The translations under genes and the position numbers were made by a program. The notes beneath the pieces are model-generated. The model ran no database searches. It was not told where the DNA came from and saw nothing but the letters and a program-made list of their open reading frames with translations. Below are positions 21,916 through 32,447 of a stretch of DNA of 64,000 bases, one piece after another (the stretch's first letter is position 1; each line of letters opens with the position of its first letter). This DNA is from Cricetomys ansorgei. Lineage: Eukaryota > Chordata > Mammalia > Rodentia > Nesomyidae. The stretch covers positions 529,001 through 593,000 of the forward strand of contig JAMJFZ010001871.1 in the NCBI GenBank assembly GCA_026225945.1. The letters run 5' to 3'.

Positions 21916-23025
21916 TGTTTTTAAATGTTTTATGATTTGAGTATCTTTTATGTAGTATCTTTTATGCTTCCAAGGTATTCATCTCCCCTATTAGTTTGCA
22001 ACATAACTTTAACATTAGTGACTATCCTCTAACATTTGTTGGTCATCAGACAAGCTATGTAATTATACTGAAAGCTGATGGAAAATTTCACAGGATGACC
22101 CAGTGATAAAGAGGGTCCTTATCTCATTTAGATGATGATTGGACAACAATATTTTCTGGAGGAAGTTCCCATAGTTCAACATAAATAGGCCCAAAAAACC
22201 TGATGCCTGAAGAACAACCTTCATGTAGCCTCCGTGGAGGCAAACATATCATGTTATCATTTTACATATTGCAGACAGAGCAAGGATCCTCGGCTGTCTT
22301 TAACAATATGCTATGGACACGCATGCATCTCCTTTTGATTGGACAGTACCACTTCTCTGATTTCTGTTACACAAACAGCTCTATAAGGAAAAACTATTAA
22401 CATTTCTCTAGAGTTGAAAATACTCCGTTAACTGTGAGGCATGGAATTATACAGAAGTAGTCTAATGCCTGTGGATGTAAGTCTTGTTTAGCTGGCTCTT
22501 CATTCAGCCTTACATTTGTTGTTCACATTCTCATAATGTCATCAGCCTCAAAGGCTTTCAAATTTAACTCAGCTTATTTTTTTTTCCACTAGATTGTTCT
22601 TTTCTCCCATTCCTTCCACTGTCTTTTTAATACCTAATTTCTTAGGTCTTCTAAGTCAGTGATTTTAGTATATTTCTCTTAATACTTTTCTCAGTAAAAG
22701 CAAACTAGGTATCTCTAAGAGAACTTGAATTGTTTTTTCTGGGAGATCATAAATTATATTTCCATATGACTGCCATGCAACTGAGTTCTGGTAATGAAGT
22801 ATGATGGGGGTAATGATGGCATGTCCAGGGATGATCCATAATGGCATTTATGTGTAGTTTTATTTTCTTCATTTTATAATAACTTTAAAGTGCAGAAAGG
22901 ACTGAATTTGCCTGCCCTTCCTTGAAATTGAAATATATTGAAATCATTATTCTCTGTGCTTTGTTTTAGGGAAGAGGGCATTTAGGAGGCAGTTGAAGTT
23001 AAGTGAACGAAAGTAAAGTGGTGTT
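21916..23025. other. Unassigned sequence
   Basis: No recognised repeat or gene. Confidence 0.5.

Positions 23026-23070
<45 letters not shown>
23026..23070. repeat. (ATG)15 trinucleotide microsatellite
   Basis: Fifteen perfect ATG units, immediately left of a hAT element. Uninterrupted, so likely length-variable. Confidence 0.97.
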
Positions 23071-23081
23071 CCGCCCTAGAA

Positions 23082-23305
23082 CAGTGGTTCTCAATCTGTG
23101 GGTCACAACCCCTTTGTGAGGCAAATGTTCCCTTCACAGGGGTCACCTAAGACCATCTGCATATATGATATTTACATTATTATTCCTAACAGTATCAAAG
23201 TTACAGTTATGAAGTAGCAATGAAAATAATTTTATCATTGGGGGTCACCACAACATGAGGAATTGTATTAATAGGTCACAGAATTAGGGAGGTTGAGAAC
23301 CACTG
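23082..23305. mobile_element. hAT-type miniature transposon (URR1-like)
   Basis: Starts CAGTGGTTCTCAATCTGTGG and ends AGGTTGAGAACCACTG, giving 14-16-base terminal inverted repeats with one mismatch near the inner end. The inside carries 'ggggtcacctaagaccatc', 'cagttatgaagtagcaatga' and 'gggggtcaccacaacatgag', which I recognise as the rodent URR1 family of hAT-Charlie MITEs. Flanks CCCTAGAA (23074-23081) and CCTTAGTG (23306-23313) agree at 5 of 8 positions, a plausible decayed 8-bp target duplication. No transposase frame; non-autonomous. Confidence 0.9.
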
Positions 23306-23611
23306 CCTTAGTGCAATAAGTTTAGTGTTCTTAAGTGACACTCTGAAACTCCTTTCTCCCCTCTGTGAGGACAGTGCCCACAGCCTCAAGCCCCTGCCTC
23401 TGTAACTGTATTTCTTTTATAAAGACAGTCTTTAGTGATTTACTATTGCAGGGCATGCTGCCTGATACAGGTAGCTACAGGATGGAAGATATCTTTGTCC
23501 CTGAGCTCTTCCTTATAGGAAAATTGGCAGCCTGTTAAGAATCTCCATCAAGAATTTGTGTGAAGGAAAGGAAGCTTTTATAACGCTGATACTAAATTCT
23601 AGCTTTTTCAC
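23306..23611. other. Unassigned sequence
   Basis: Short single-copy-looking stretch between the hAT element and an L1 3' end. Confidence 0.5.
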
Positions 23612-24220
23612 TTTTTAAAAAATTTATTTTTCTTCTTTCATAAAACACATACCAACAGTCATCCCATGGTCCCTCCATTTTTCCCTCTCTCCCCATCCTC
23701 CTTCTCCTCCCACCATATATCCTCCCTGTCCCTACCCATCCATGCCCTCCCCACCCTTGTTTCTCCCCCTAGAAGAGAGCAGTCCACCAAGGTGTTTCAA
23801 ACAGGGCACAACAAATGGGACAAAGACAGGCACCAGTCCCCATATAGAGGGCAGACCAGGCAACCCAGCTGGAGGGAACCGATCCCAAGGACAGGCAAAA
23901 TATAAGAGAACCCCTACATACACTCATGCAGGCTCTCCGCAAGAACCCCAAGCCAGATAACCACATACTATATCTAGGAGACCATTCAGGTTCCCTGTCT
24001 TTTTCCTTAAGGCACTCAGGGACCCCAAGAATTCTGCTCTCCTGATGTCCCTGACCCCTCTAGTCCCTGAAATGCCTCTTTCCCCTCTTCTGCAAGTTTT
24101 TCCGGGCTCTGCAAGATGTTTGGCTCTGATCCTCTGCATCGATTCCCATGAGCTGCCGGCAGAAGCCTCTCTGATGGAGACTGGACTAGGTACCAATCCA
24201 TGAGTAGAACAGGACACTGA
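23612..24220 (-). mobile_element. Rodent L1 (Lx-type) 3' end, antisense
   Basis: Starts at a T/A-rich stretch (the complemented poly-A) followed by a C/T-rich block, then 'aagagagcagtccaccaagg', 'gcagaccaggcaacccagct', 'agggaaccgatcccaaggac', 'atgtttggctctgatcctct' and 'gaagcctctctgatggagac'. This is the 3' untranslated region of a rodent L1, truncated at its 5' side. Open frames of up to 127 codons over it are composition-driven. Confidence 0.8.
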
Positions 24221-25091
24221 AAGACAGCTGGAACTGGGAGACATTGAGGGGGGAACCCCATGCCAGGGGAAAGAACTAGAGACATGGATAGCCAGTAGTT
24301 TTTTCACTTATAACAGCATATTCAGTCCAGCATCTCAGAGTCCTTGTGATCTGTAATCTACTATCTGTTTCTCCCTGCTCATCCACAGCTTTGATCATCA
24401 TCACTTGTTTGGAGGGAGAAAGTCCTTGTGCATGAGTTACCATTTCCCTCCTTGAGTTCAGCATGAGATACTTTGCTCTTACGTCTTTGTTTTGGAATTG
24501 TGCTATCAGTACTTTATATAGAAGGAAAACCTTTGCCTCTTAGCTTGTGGACCCGTACAGAAGTTTCCCAATTATCACTTATCTCTATCTCATGCTGTCA
24601 AGCTTTATCAGCACACAGCATAAGCTCTAGTTCCCGGGACACTAGCTATGAAATAAACATTATTATCTTTTACCTTGATTTAGAATATTTACATGGGGAA
24701 ATTAGGTGCCTCAGATAAGAATGAGAGGAGTTTCAATTCCAAGGTCATATTATATAATAGGGAATATTGCTACAGATATGGTAAAAAGAGATGGTTAAAA
24801 GCAATCTTTCCTTGGAGGGTGCCTTACTCTTTGATATGAAACATGCTCTGTTTTTACTGGCTTCTCAAGGGATAGTTTAAAATGTTCAAAAGGATGTCCT
24901 TGATTTGTATGGATCATGCCCCTAACCACCATACCCATAAAGAAAAGATCACAGGAAAAAGCAATGTCTGCTCTTCAACCTATATTAGTCTGTATTGGTG
25001 TTTTGTGATATTTTTTTTGGGGAGATGTAAACAAATATTTACTCACCTCAGATGAGAAACCAATGACAGATCAAATTAAGAGTGTCACTAA
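24221..25091. other. Unassigned sequence
   Basis: No gene. A weak MIR-like piece ('attattatcttttaccttg') near 24660 is too short to call. Confidence 0.45.
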
Positions 25092-25320
25092 ATCACAGCT
25101 TGGTGAATCAATGAGTTTATTGGGGTTACAAACAAGAATGTTGGTGAAAGTTTGCTTATAGGAACATGGCTAACTCAGATGCAGCTGTATCACCAAAAGC
25201 CTACCAAAGAATAGGTAAAGACTCATGAAGCTGAAACCCTGGAGATCTCTACATGACTTATAGGTGACTGTAAGGGTTGGAGGGTCTCCTCTCCTCAGCA
25301 GTCTTTACTGCTTTTAACTT
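25092..25320. repeat. Dispersed rodent repeat, copy A
   Basis: 'cagcttggtgaatcaatgag' then 'tttattggggttac', 'cagatgcagctgtatcacc' and 'aaaagcctacc' form a pattern I recognise as a multicopy rodent sequence. A shorter relative lies at 44730-44792 in the same orientation. Family name uncertain. Confidence 0.45.
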
Positions 25321-25373
25321 TCAGGGAGTTAATGAGACTACTGAGTTGTTTACTTCTTATGTCTCTTCTTTTA

Positions 25374-25565
25374 AAGGATTCATTTTATGATTTTCAGTGA
25401 TGCAAATGTTTGTGGGATATGGGTGAATTTGTACACATGAATTCAAGTACCTGCAAGACACCAGAATAGGACATATAATCTCCTGGAACTAGAGTGACAG
25501 GAGGTTGTGAGCTGCCTGACACGGGTGCTGGGAACTGAACCCGATCCTCTGTAAGAATGGTATTG
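25374..25565 (-). repeat. B3-type SINE, antisense, split by a B1
   Basis: 'aaaggattcattttatgatt' begins the tail side; 'ctcctggaactagagtgaca' and 'gggtgctgggaactgaaccc' follow. The copy breaks at 25565, and its last piece ('ggatctttccagct') reappears after the B1 at about 25718-25733. Confidence 0.8.
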
Positions 25566-25716
25566 AGCCAGGTTGTGGTGGCGTACGCCTTTAATTCCGG
25601 CATTTGAGAGGCAGAGGCAGGTGGATCTCTGATTTCTAGGCCAGCCTGGTCTACAGAGTGAGTTACAGGACAGTCAGAGTTACAGAGAAACCATGTCTTG
25701 AAAAACCAAGAAAAAG
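25566..25716 (+). repeat. B1 SINE inserted in an antisense B3
   Basis: Starts 'agccaggttgtggtggcgta', continues 'aggcagaggcaggtggatct', 'ggccagcctggtctacagag' and 'cagagaaaccatgtcttg', and ends in an A-rich tail. It interrupts the B3 and so is younger than it. Possible target-site remnants: 'aagaatgg' left and 'aagaaaaagg' right. Confidence 0.9.
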
Positions 25717-25733
25717 GTTGGATCTTTCCAGCT
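25717..25733 (-). repeat. Remaining 5' head of the split B3
   Basis: 'ggatctttccagct' is the complement of the B3 head and completes the copy begun at 25374. Confidence 0.6.
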
Positions 25734-26936
25734 GATCATCTTCCTAATCTCTACTTTCTGAATCTTAAGGAGTCTTGTTTTAAAGTTTCCTAAATCATGA
25801 GCTTTTCTCCAAGATGGAACGTTTCAATTTGGAGAAAATTGCTATATAATGATAATATACTGTTCTTTTTTTCAAGGTATATAGATTTAAACAGTGAATA
25901 CTTATAACTGACTTGCTTCATTCACTAGGAGAACTAATTTAATAAAAACACATTTCTGATAATATGTGGTCTTATTTTCCTCCTGGATTAATTAGATTTC
26001 AAGCTGCATTCATCAGACCCACATGTAAATCATCTCTTAAAATGCTAAAATTGATATTTTATAGAAATTGGCCTTATTCTCTACTACCAGAGATTGGTCA
26101 CACAGGTAAATTAGGCTAGTCATTTGCTCTGGGTCTCTTTGTCTTAACTTGACTGAAGTATTCACAAATTACAGGGCTTCTAGCCCTAGCTATACTATTC
26201 AATGAGGGTATAAAACAGAGTTTTAGAAATCTTACTTAATTCTCACCTCTGCTTTGAACATCTTGTCTTCATTAGAAGTATCCTGTACATTTTAAGAAAT
26301 GAAGACATGCCAAATCTAATAAAATTATTAGAATTTTATAAGTTTATTAGAGTTTTTATATTCACTTCATGATGACACATTCCTGACAACAACTTTCTGA
26401 ATTGTACAGATTATGATCAGAGTAAATCTTCGATGTTTTGTAAGGCTAAGTCTTTAAGAGAATACAACTATATATTTAGCATCCAAGTCATGGAACACAT
26501 AGTTAACTCCTGATTGGTATAAAGAGGACTATATTTTGCTAGAGCAGGAAAAACCCTAATTACCCAGCACGTCTCTCTATTCTCATTACAGAAACAAGGA
26601 GAAGCTTTTGTGTATTTTATTGACTCTTCAGTCACAGGGAATCTCTCTGTGAATACTGGAAGTAGATTGAACTTCCTCTCTGTTGCACTGACTATTAAAG
26701 AATAGAAGAGAAACACATGAATTTCTAGATTTGCTGAAGCTAATTCTCACACTAAAGTACACCGTAAGTTAAAGCTCAGAATAGAGAAATCTTGGGTACT
26801 TTTAAATCTTATATAATGTACCTTGCACAAGATTCTACCTTCCCTACTTAGGTATGCTCAAGGGAAGCTATGCAGGACGATGGAGAATGAACTATATACT
26901 GGATTTGAGAAATTAAGAAAGTAGTGAGAGATGTTT
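25734..26936. other. Unassigned sequence
   Basis: No recognised repeat or gene. Confidence 0.5.
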
Positions 26937-27352
26937 ACTAGTTACTTCTCCCTTCATTGTAACAAAATACTTGATATAAACAATTCAAGAGAGGAAAGAC
27001 TTATTTTTATTCTAGTGATGTTGGTCCTTTGTAACAATAGAGGCATGGCAGATAAGAGGAACTCAAATCATAGCTGCCAGGAGGCTGGATACAGAGAAAG
27101 GAGATTTGAGATGAGAAGAGGACAAGATGTAGGTCTTCACCAATAGCCCTGATGACCTAGCTTCTCCAGTAAGATTCAACACCTTTGAAGCGCCTACTTT
27201 TCACTGCCATCCCGTCAGGAATCTATCAATGGTTTAATCCATTGATTAGATAGAGCTTTCAAGATCCAGTCACTTCCAAAAAACCTATCAGCTCAGATGC
27301 AATCCCCCATTATATGGTAGCATTTGGATCAGTTCATGTTCAAACTCTAATA
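26937..27352 (-). mobile_element. MaLR-type LTR, antisense
   Basis: The left edge 'cattgtaacaaaatacttga' is the complement of a MaLR 3' LTR end; the middle has 'gatgacctagcttctccag', and the right part has 'atctatcaatggtttaatcc', 'attgattagatagagctttc' and 'aagatccagtcacttcc', the typical order of an antisense MST/MLT1-like LTR. Strong divergence suggests an old copy. Confidence 0.65.
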
Positions 27353-27534
27353 GAGACAGTCGTAAGAAATAGGATCTTGCAATTATGTCTACATCCTTAA
27401 ATTACACCAGAGCAGAGGAACCCACAAGGATGAAGGAAAACAGAGAAATGATCTGGTAGGCTGTGGTTACAATGCAGTGCTGAATGGGAGTGTCACTAAG
27501 TATGGGAGGGGACAGCATTTGCAGAATAAAATGT

Positions 27535-27640
27535 GGGGGTGCTGGAGCATTTAAGAGCACTGACTACTCTTCCAGGGGTCCTGAGCTCAATTCCCAGCAA
27601 TCACATGGTGGCTCACAGCCATCCATAATAAAATGGTGAC
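27535..27640 (+). repeat. B2 SINE, truncated, A-box region deleted
   Basis: 'gagcactgactactcttcca', 'ggtcctgagctcaattccca' and 'catggtggctcacagccatc' are typical B2. The head reads 'gctggagcatttaagagc', so the 'agatggctcagtgg' portion with the A-box is missing; the 3' half is also absent. Such a copy should lack an intact pol III promoter. Confidence 0.85.
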
Positions 27641-27699
27641 AGTGATAGTAAAACTATTGTGGTAGTAAGTCATCTCAAAGCCTGAACTAAAGAAATGTA

Positions 27700-28100
27700 A
27701 TCAGCATTCCAAAATAAATATCCATGTTTATTAAAACACTGCTCAGAGTGGCTAAGATATGGACACAACCTAAGAGTCTATTTTATACATTCTATATCTT
27801 TATCAAAATATCTATATAGAAAGGGACAGCATCAGGCAGCAAATAAGAATAAAATCTTGTCACTCACAGCAAAATGAATGGAATCAGAAGATATTAACCT
27901 ATGTCAAAGAAGCCAGACACAGAAAATTAAAAAAAAAGTACCACATATACTTTCTCTGAGTAACCTAACAACATGATGTCTTGCATGTAGAGCAGTGTTT
28001 ACTAGAGTTGAGAAAAGTATGCATGGGCTGGATAAAGTAAGCTTAGATTTGGTATGACCAATGCATGTTTCAAGTACATGCTAATCCACTTTCTGAGCTC
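27700..28100 (+). mobile_element. L1 ORF2 3' end and 3' UTR, sense, old copy
   Basis: 'gctaagatatggacacaacc', 'taagaataaaatcttgtcac', 'aaaatgaatggaatcagaag' and 'gaagccagacacagaaaatt' follow the 3' end of mammalian L1 ORF2; 'agcagtgtttactagagttg' then continues into the 3' UTR. Multiple stops; not functional. Confidence 0.75.
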
Positions 28101-29021
28101 CCATTACTATGCATGTACAACTAATAGAAATCAGTAAAGATACATTTTTCCATGGAATCTCTGTTAGTGCACATTAACTCATAGCCTCCTTCCAGTTCCC
28201 ATGGATGAGTCTTCAACTCAAACATGTCTGTCGATGAACTACTTTTCTGATCTATATTTGAAATGAATACTTGCAGTGGGAGTTGGTGGTAACTGAAGGT
28301 ATCAGACTGCTGCACATAGTGCGAAGTGAATTATCGGTAGAAAGGACGGTGTTTAAAGTATCTGGTTGAGGATTTGTTGTTTTATGGCAAGATTTAGCAT
28401 TGTTCCATGTCTGAAATTGATTTTCTTTCAGAAATTCTTGTTTCTCAAATCAGTAATGCAAGCAAGTCCATTGTGCCACTTTGATGATGCATAAAGTGCC
28501 TGATTCCACTCCTGAAATGGCACGCGGGAGGGAAAAATAAACAATCGATTGTTTCTGACATTTTTGACTAAATTCTTATACTCTGTTTAAGTTACCTAGG
28601 GAAAAAACACTTCAGACTGGTGCTTAGCTCCTTTCCTTCCCTGCCTTCAGAGGAATGGGCTCATTTATTTAGCTGCTATCAGTGCTCTGTATTTTTGGAC
28701 TATGGCCAACAGACACAAGGTAGTGAAAATGCTGTTGCAGATTGAGCTGTCATGTGCTTCAAAAGCCCTTTATCTTCTCACAGTGTACTCAAAAGAAGAC
28801 AGTAGCTTAACATCTATAGAAACATCCATGAGCAGGATGCTGGTTCTTTCATGCATCCTTTATAAAAGTTCATAATACGGAATCTAAAATAATCCCAATA
28901 TTACTTTTGAGGAAAGACGAAATTGTTTGTAGGGATTAGAGGCTCAAGTGAGGGTTGACACCCAAGGTTGTAAACTGCTCTCCACTTGTCTGCTGTGACA
29001 CACACTCACACACAAATATAG
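28101..29021. other. Unassigned single-copy-looking sequence
   Basis: No repeat recognised. Contains the 16-base perfect palindrome at 28539-28554. Confidence 0.5.
28539..28554. promoter_or_regulatory. 16-bp perfect palindrome with paired SOX-type cores
   Basis: AAACAATCGATTGTTT equals its own reverse complement. It contains AACAAT and ATTGTT, each a SOX HMG-box core, back to back around a CpG. Surroundings look single-copy. Binding is inferred from motif only. Confidence 0.4.
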
Positions 29022-29150
29022 AGATGGAGGGAGGAAGGGAAAGCAAGGAAAGGGAAGGGAAGGGAAGGGAAGGGAAGGGAAGGGAAGGGAAGGGAAGGGA
29101 AGGGAAGGGAAGGGAAGGGAAGGGAAGGAGGGTGGGAAAGAAAGGGGATA
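29022..29150. repeat. (GGGAA)n purine-rich pentanucleotide tract
   Basis: About 16 near-perfect GGGAA units (29049-29129) with purine-only flanks, directly followed by a (CA) tract. The two neighbouring unstable repeats make a likely hypervariable locus. Confidence 0.97.

Positions 29151-29151
<1 letters not shown>

Positions 29152-29192
<41 letters not shown>
29152..29192. repeat. (CA)20 microsatellite
   Basis: Uninterrupted CA dinucleotides adjacent to the pentanucleotide tract. Confidence 0.97.
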
Positions 29193-29194
<2 letters not shown>

Positions 29195-29694
29195 TAAAAA
29201 GATCAATAGACTTTGTTCTTATGAAAAATAGTTCCTTTCTCCTCCTTTGTACTTTTAATAGGTTTAATGAGAACATATTGAGCAGCCATTCTCTCCATTG
29301 AGAACATCCTACTCTGTGAGGAAGAGGGGTTCCTAAGACTCAGGAAGCTCATTAAGGAAACTCATGGAGGAAGAAATTCTTAAGTGGAGTTGCCTCCATG
29401 CTGTATAGGAATCCAGTGGTGAAGTTTTTGTGTTACTGTACATGCTGATGTTGACTGTTACAGTGATGTAGCTGCCCAGGAGTCACCTGGGCTCCTGCCA
29501 GTAACCTCTCACCCATGCTACTTCAAGTAACACACTAATAACCCTCTTGGCTCACCAAGCAATCCTGAGTGGCATCTTGTCTTTGATCTATTGTCAGTGC
29601 CTTATGTAGGATTAGATGATTTGTTTATTACCCCCTCCTGAATAGTCATGCACTACATGTACAAATGCAGTTTCAATAAACAACATAGAGTAAA
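29193..29694. other. Unassigned sequence
   Basis: No gene or recognised repeat. Confidence 0.5.
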
Positions 29695-30004
29695 TGATAT
29701 AAAAGTTATTTTTAGTTATATTTAAAATGATTGCTTTGTACACTGTTGAGAAAAGGGCTGTCTAGGCCTTGGAGTCTGTATTGTCTGCAGGTGTTGGCGT
29801 TGTGTAGGAGATGCTTGATTGTTCATGATCTGCACATGCTGTAAAGCACCTGAGGCATGAGTGTCAATAAAAACCCTGAGATGAAAGTCTCAAGGTTCCA
29901 CTATCCAGGATGGTGCTTGCCATGATAGTGTTTTCCTCTGATGAGGTATGGCAGGGTTTACATCTTCAAAAATGTCTTCTTGTCTTTCTTGGTGAGCTGC
30001 CACA
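29695..30004 (+). repeat. ~305-bp dispersed family, copy 1 (LTR-like)
   Basis: Aligns by eye with 33870-34176 (reverse strand) and 59206-59506. Shared blocks: 'agttatttttagttat', 'tgtctgcaggt', 'gatctgcacatgctg' (here), an AATAAAA signal (29867-29873), 'tcaaggttccactatccagg' and 'cttgccatgat', ending 'ggtgagctgccaca'. Start near TG, end in CA and an internal poly-A signal suggest a solo LTR; I do not know the family name. Confidence 0.6.
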
Positions 30005-30348
30005 GCAGAGCACTGCCACAGGAAAGACTTGATAATTTATATTTCAAATTTATTTTTACCTAAATATTTATGCAATCTATGTTTCATTATGGGACATTTA
30101 TGTTTCATTATTCAGAGGCCATAGTCAAAATATTTATAAATCAGTACAATCCCACTGTAGAAATACACTACTGAGACTAGAAGCCAGCTATACATAATCT
30201 TTAGGAAGTCAACTATAGTTTACAGAGTACATAACACTCTCAAATTTATGTTCTTTTATTAATTGCTAGACAATTGAGAGGGGAAAACTCATGGTGACTT
30301 ATATTTCAATTATACCCTTTTCAAGTCCAGTTTGTGTTGTCTGTAGCT
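30005..30348. other. Unassigned sequence
   Basis: No gene or recognised repeat. Confidence 0.5.
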
Positions 30349-30377
30349 GAGAGATAGAGAGATAGAGATAGATAGAA

Positions 30378-30410
<33 letters not shown>

Positions 30411-30421
30411 GAGAGGGAGAT
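30349..30421. repeat. (GATA)n/(GA)n tract
   Basis: GATA-type words followed by interrupted GA dinucleotides. Confidence 0.95.
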
Positions 30422-30814
30422 CACACATATAAACCAAAGAGAGTTCCATAGAACAAACATGTATTTTGTGTTCTATCAAAGATAGCTCTGTATTCTTCCG
30501 TTATATCTTTAATTGGCTTCAATACAGTATAGGAGTAGTACAATATAATACAGTATAATACCATGCAATAGACAATCTCATTGAATTTCCCTTGAGTGAT
30601 ACTTTGTATCTTGGGGTCAGTATTTACATCTCTAATGTCATTTTTTCCATTCCTCTCTGTTGCTTCTTATTGATTGACAAATTGACCAGTTTTAGAATCA
30701 CCTAGGAGACAAGAAGCTAAACTGAGAAGGAAAGACCTGCCCTCAAAGTGAGTTGCACCTTCTAATGTGTAGAAAATACACAGGAGGTAGAGAAAAAAAG
30801 GTTTGCCATAGTTC
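30422..30814. other. Unassigned sequence
   Basis: Local 'acagtata'/'atacagtata' words near 30525-30560; otherwise nothing recognised. Confidence 0.5.
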
Positions 30815-30915
30815 AAGTTCAGTCTGATCTGCAGCCTCATTTCCAAGCAATCTGGGGCTTCTTGGTGAGACCCTGTCTCAGGAAACAAACAAAAGAAAAC
30901 AAACAAACAAACAGA
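30815..30915 (+). repeat. Possible B1-related SINE 3' fragment
   Basis: 'cttggtgagaccctgtctca' followed by an AAAC/AAAG-rich tail looks like the end of an old B1-type SINE; the upstream half is unrecognisable. Confidence 0.4.
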
Positions 30916-31238
30916 AAAGTTGCATGTAAAGAAGAGTGACAAATGGAACAGAAAGATAATGGCATTTCTCAGCATGAAGATTTTTGTATATTGAGCTCCA
31001 GGGTATGTTTTGGAAAGAGAAAAATAAGTTTAACTCAACAAAATCAACATCAAAATGCTACAAGAAAAGTGTGTAGGACATTTTATATGAATTCTAGAGC
31101 TAAAAATAAATATATCTGCATCACTTTTCCAACCTATTATCATAAAAGACATTTATTCTATTGCATCGTGTGTTTAGGGCCTAATGACTGGTGCTGGAGA
31201 AAGGTGATAAAACCTGAGTTAGTAAGATGTGCAGTAAT

Positions 31239-31392
31239 AGCCGGGCCATGGTGGCACACACCTTTAATCCCAGCACTCAGGCAGATCTGTGTGAGTTCGA
31301 GGCCAGCCTGGTCTACAGAGTGAGTTCCAGGACAACCAGAGTTACAACAGAGAAACCCTGTCTAGAAAAAAAACAAACAAACAACAAACAAA
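31239..31392 (+). repeat. B1 SINE with 13-bp internal deletion
   Basis: 'gccgggccatggtggcacac', 'acctttaatcccagcact', 'gtgagttcgaggccagcctg' and 'gagaaaccctgtct' are clear B1, ending in an AAAC-type tail. The 'ggaggcagaggca' segment expected after 'cagcactc' is missing. The B-box GAGTTCGAGGCC (31293-31304) is intact. The youngest-looking SINE of the window. Confidence 0.93.
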
Positions 31393-31772
31393 AAAATACA
31401 AAGTAAGTTGGTTCCCACTTCATTGTCCTCTGAAATATTGTAATTGAGACCAGGAGAAAGAGAAGAGAGTGCCTCCAGGTGAAGTTTCTAGATTCCAGAC
31501 TTACAGTGCTCTGATTTGTGACTTATCCTACAAACTAATATTAGCAGCATTTTCCTCATACCAGCAGATTTTAGCTGTATCCAATGCCTCTTTTCAGGTA
31601 ATGCGTACCAGATGATGCTTTTCATCATTCCTGAGGCATGCCATATTTGTAGGAGACTGTTGGCCTCTGCCTCAGTAACTGTAGCCAGCACTCTGGGAAA
31701 TTCTCCAGAGCTTAACATCTTATTTCTTCCCTTAATACAAAAATCCTGAAAAATTCTGAGATAACTTCTCAG
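31393..31772. other. Unassigned sequence
   Basis: No recognised repeat. A 168-codon minus-strand open stretch (31488-31994) crosses the poly-C and CA tracts and is not gene-like. Confidence 0.5.
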
Positions 31773-31788
31773 CCCCCCCCCCCCCCCC
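31773..31788. repeat. Poly-C run (16 C)
   Basis: Sixteen uninterrupted C residues, rare in an AT-rich region, followed by pyrimidine-rich sequence and a CA tract. Prone to length errors in sequencing. Confidence 0.95.
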
Positions 31789-31816
31789 GGTTTCTCTCTC
31801 TCCCTCCACCCCCCAC

Positions 31817-31845
<29 letters not shown>
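31817..31845. repeat. (CA)14 microsatellite
   Basis: CA dinucleotides near the poly-C run. Confidence 0.95.
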
Positions 31846-31848
<3 letters not shown>

Positions 31849-32214
31849 ATCAATGTACAATATGCAAGGTTACTACATAGGTAAAAATATGTCCCTCTAT
31901 GAGTGTGTGATTCTGTGATTACTTGCTCTAACATTATAATGCATCTACAGCAGTTATCAGCTGGTCGACTCTCAATTTCCTCATAAAAATCCACAAGGCC
32001 GGTTGTTAGGGCCCATTACAAGCCTGACTCAAAAATCTTAATATCTTTGTAATTATACTTTATATCAGAAACATTTCCTCTTCTTAAGTCCTGTCTTCAA
32101 ACTATTGTGCTAAAACATATTTGACTGACTGAAACATAATTCTATCAAGTGCCTAAGATGAAGGTGCGGTTAAAGTATATAATTCTTTTCATTAAATATA
32201 ATTAGTGTGTGTTG
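31846..32214. other. Unassigned sequence
   Basis: No gene or recognised repeat. Confidence 0.5.
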
Positions 32215-32445
32215 AGGGTGGGGTGGAAAGATTGCTCAGTGGCTAAGATTGCTTAATGCTCTTAGAGATGATTTGGATTGCTCAAACACCCTCATAGGGG
32301 AGCACAACTGCCTGTAATGCCCCTTCTAGAAATTTGACTCTTTTTTTTCTAATGTCTCCAGGCTCCTTCACACATGTGGTGTACACATATATCCATAGGC
32401 ACACACATATACACATAAGAATAATACATAAGTGAATAATTTAAA
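32215..32445 (+). repeat. B3-type SINE, sense, diverged
   Basis: 'ggaaagattgctcagtggct' is the head; 'cataggggagcacaactgcc' and 'tgtaatgccccttctagaaa' form the middle; 'tctccaggctccttcacaca' and 'gtacacatatatccatagg' with an A-rich end form the tail. The promoter boxes are degraded. Confidence 0.7.
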
Positions 32446-32447
32446 TA

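Noticed and set aside
23924..24307. 127-codon minus-strand open stretch and other frames at 23.7-24.3 kb
   Set aside because: They lie within the antisense L1 3' untranslated region, which is non-coding in the element.
24640..24725. MIR-like words ('attattatc', 'ggggaaattaggtgcctcag')
   Set aside because: Too short and too diverged to separate from chance.
30943..31323. 126-codon plus-strand open stretch
   Set aside because: Its last third is B1 SINE sequence and the rest shows no family resemblance.
31488..31994. 168-codon minus-strand open stretch
   Set aside because: It crosses the poly-C run and CA tract, giving poly-Gly and Cys-Val repeats; simple-sequence artefact.
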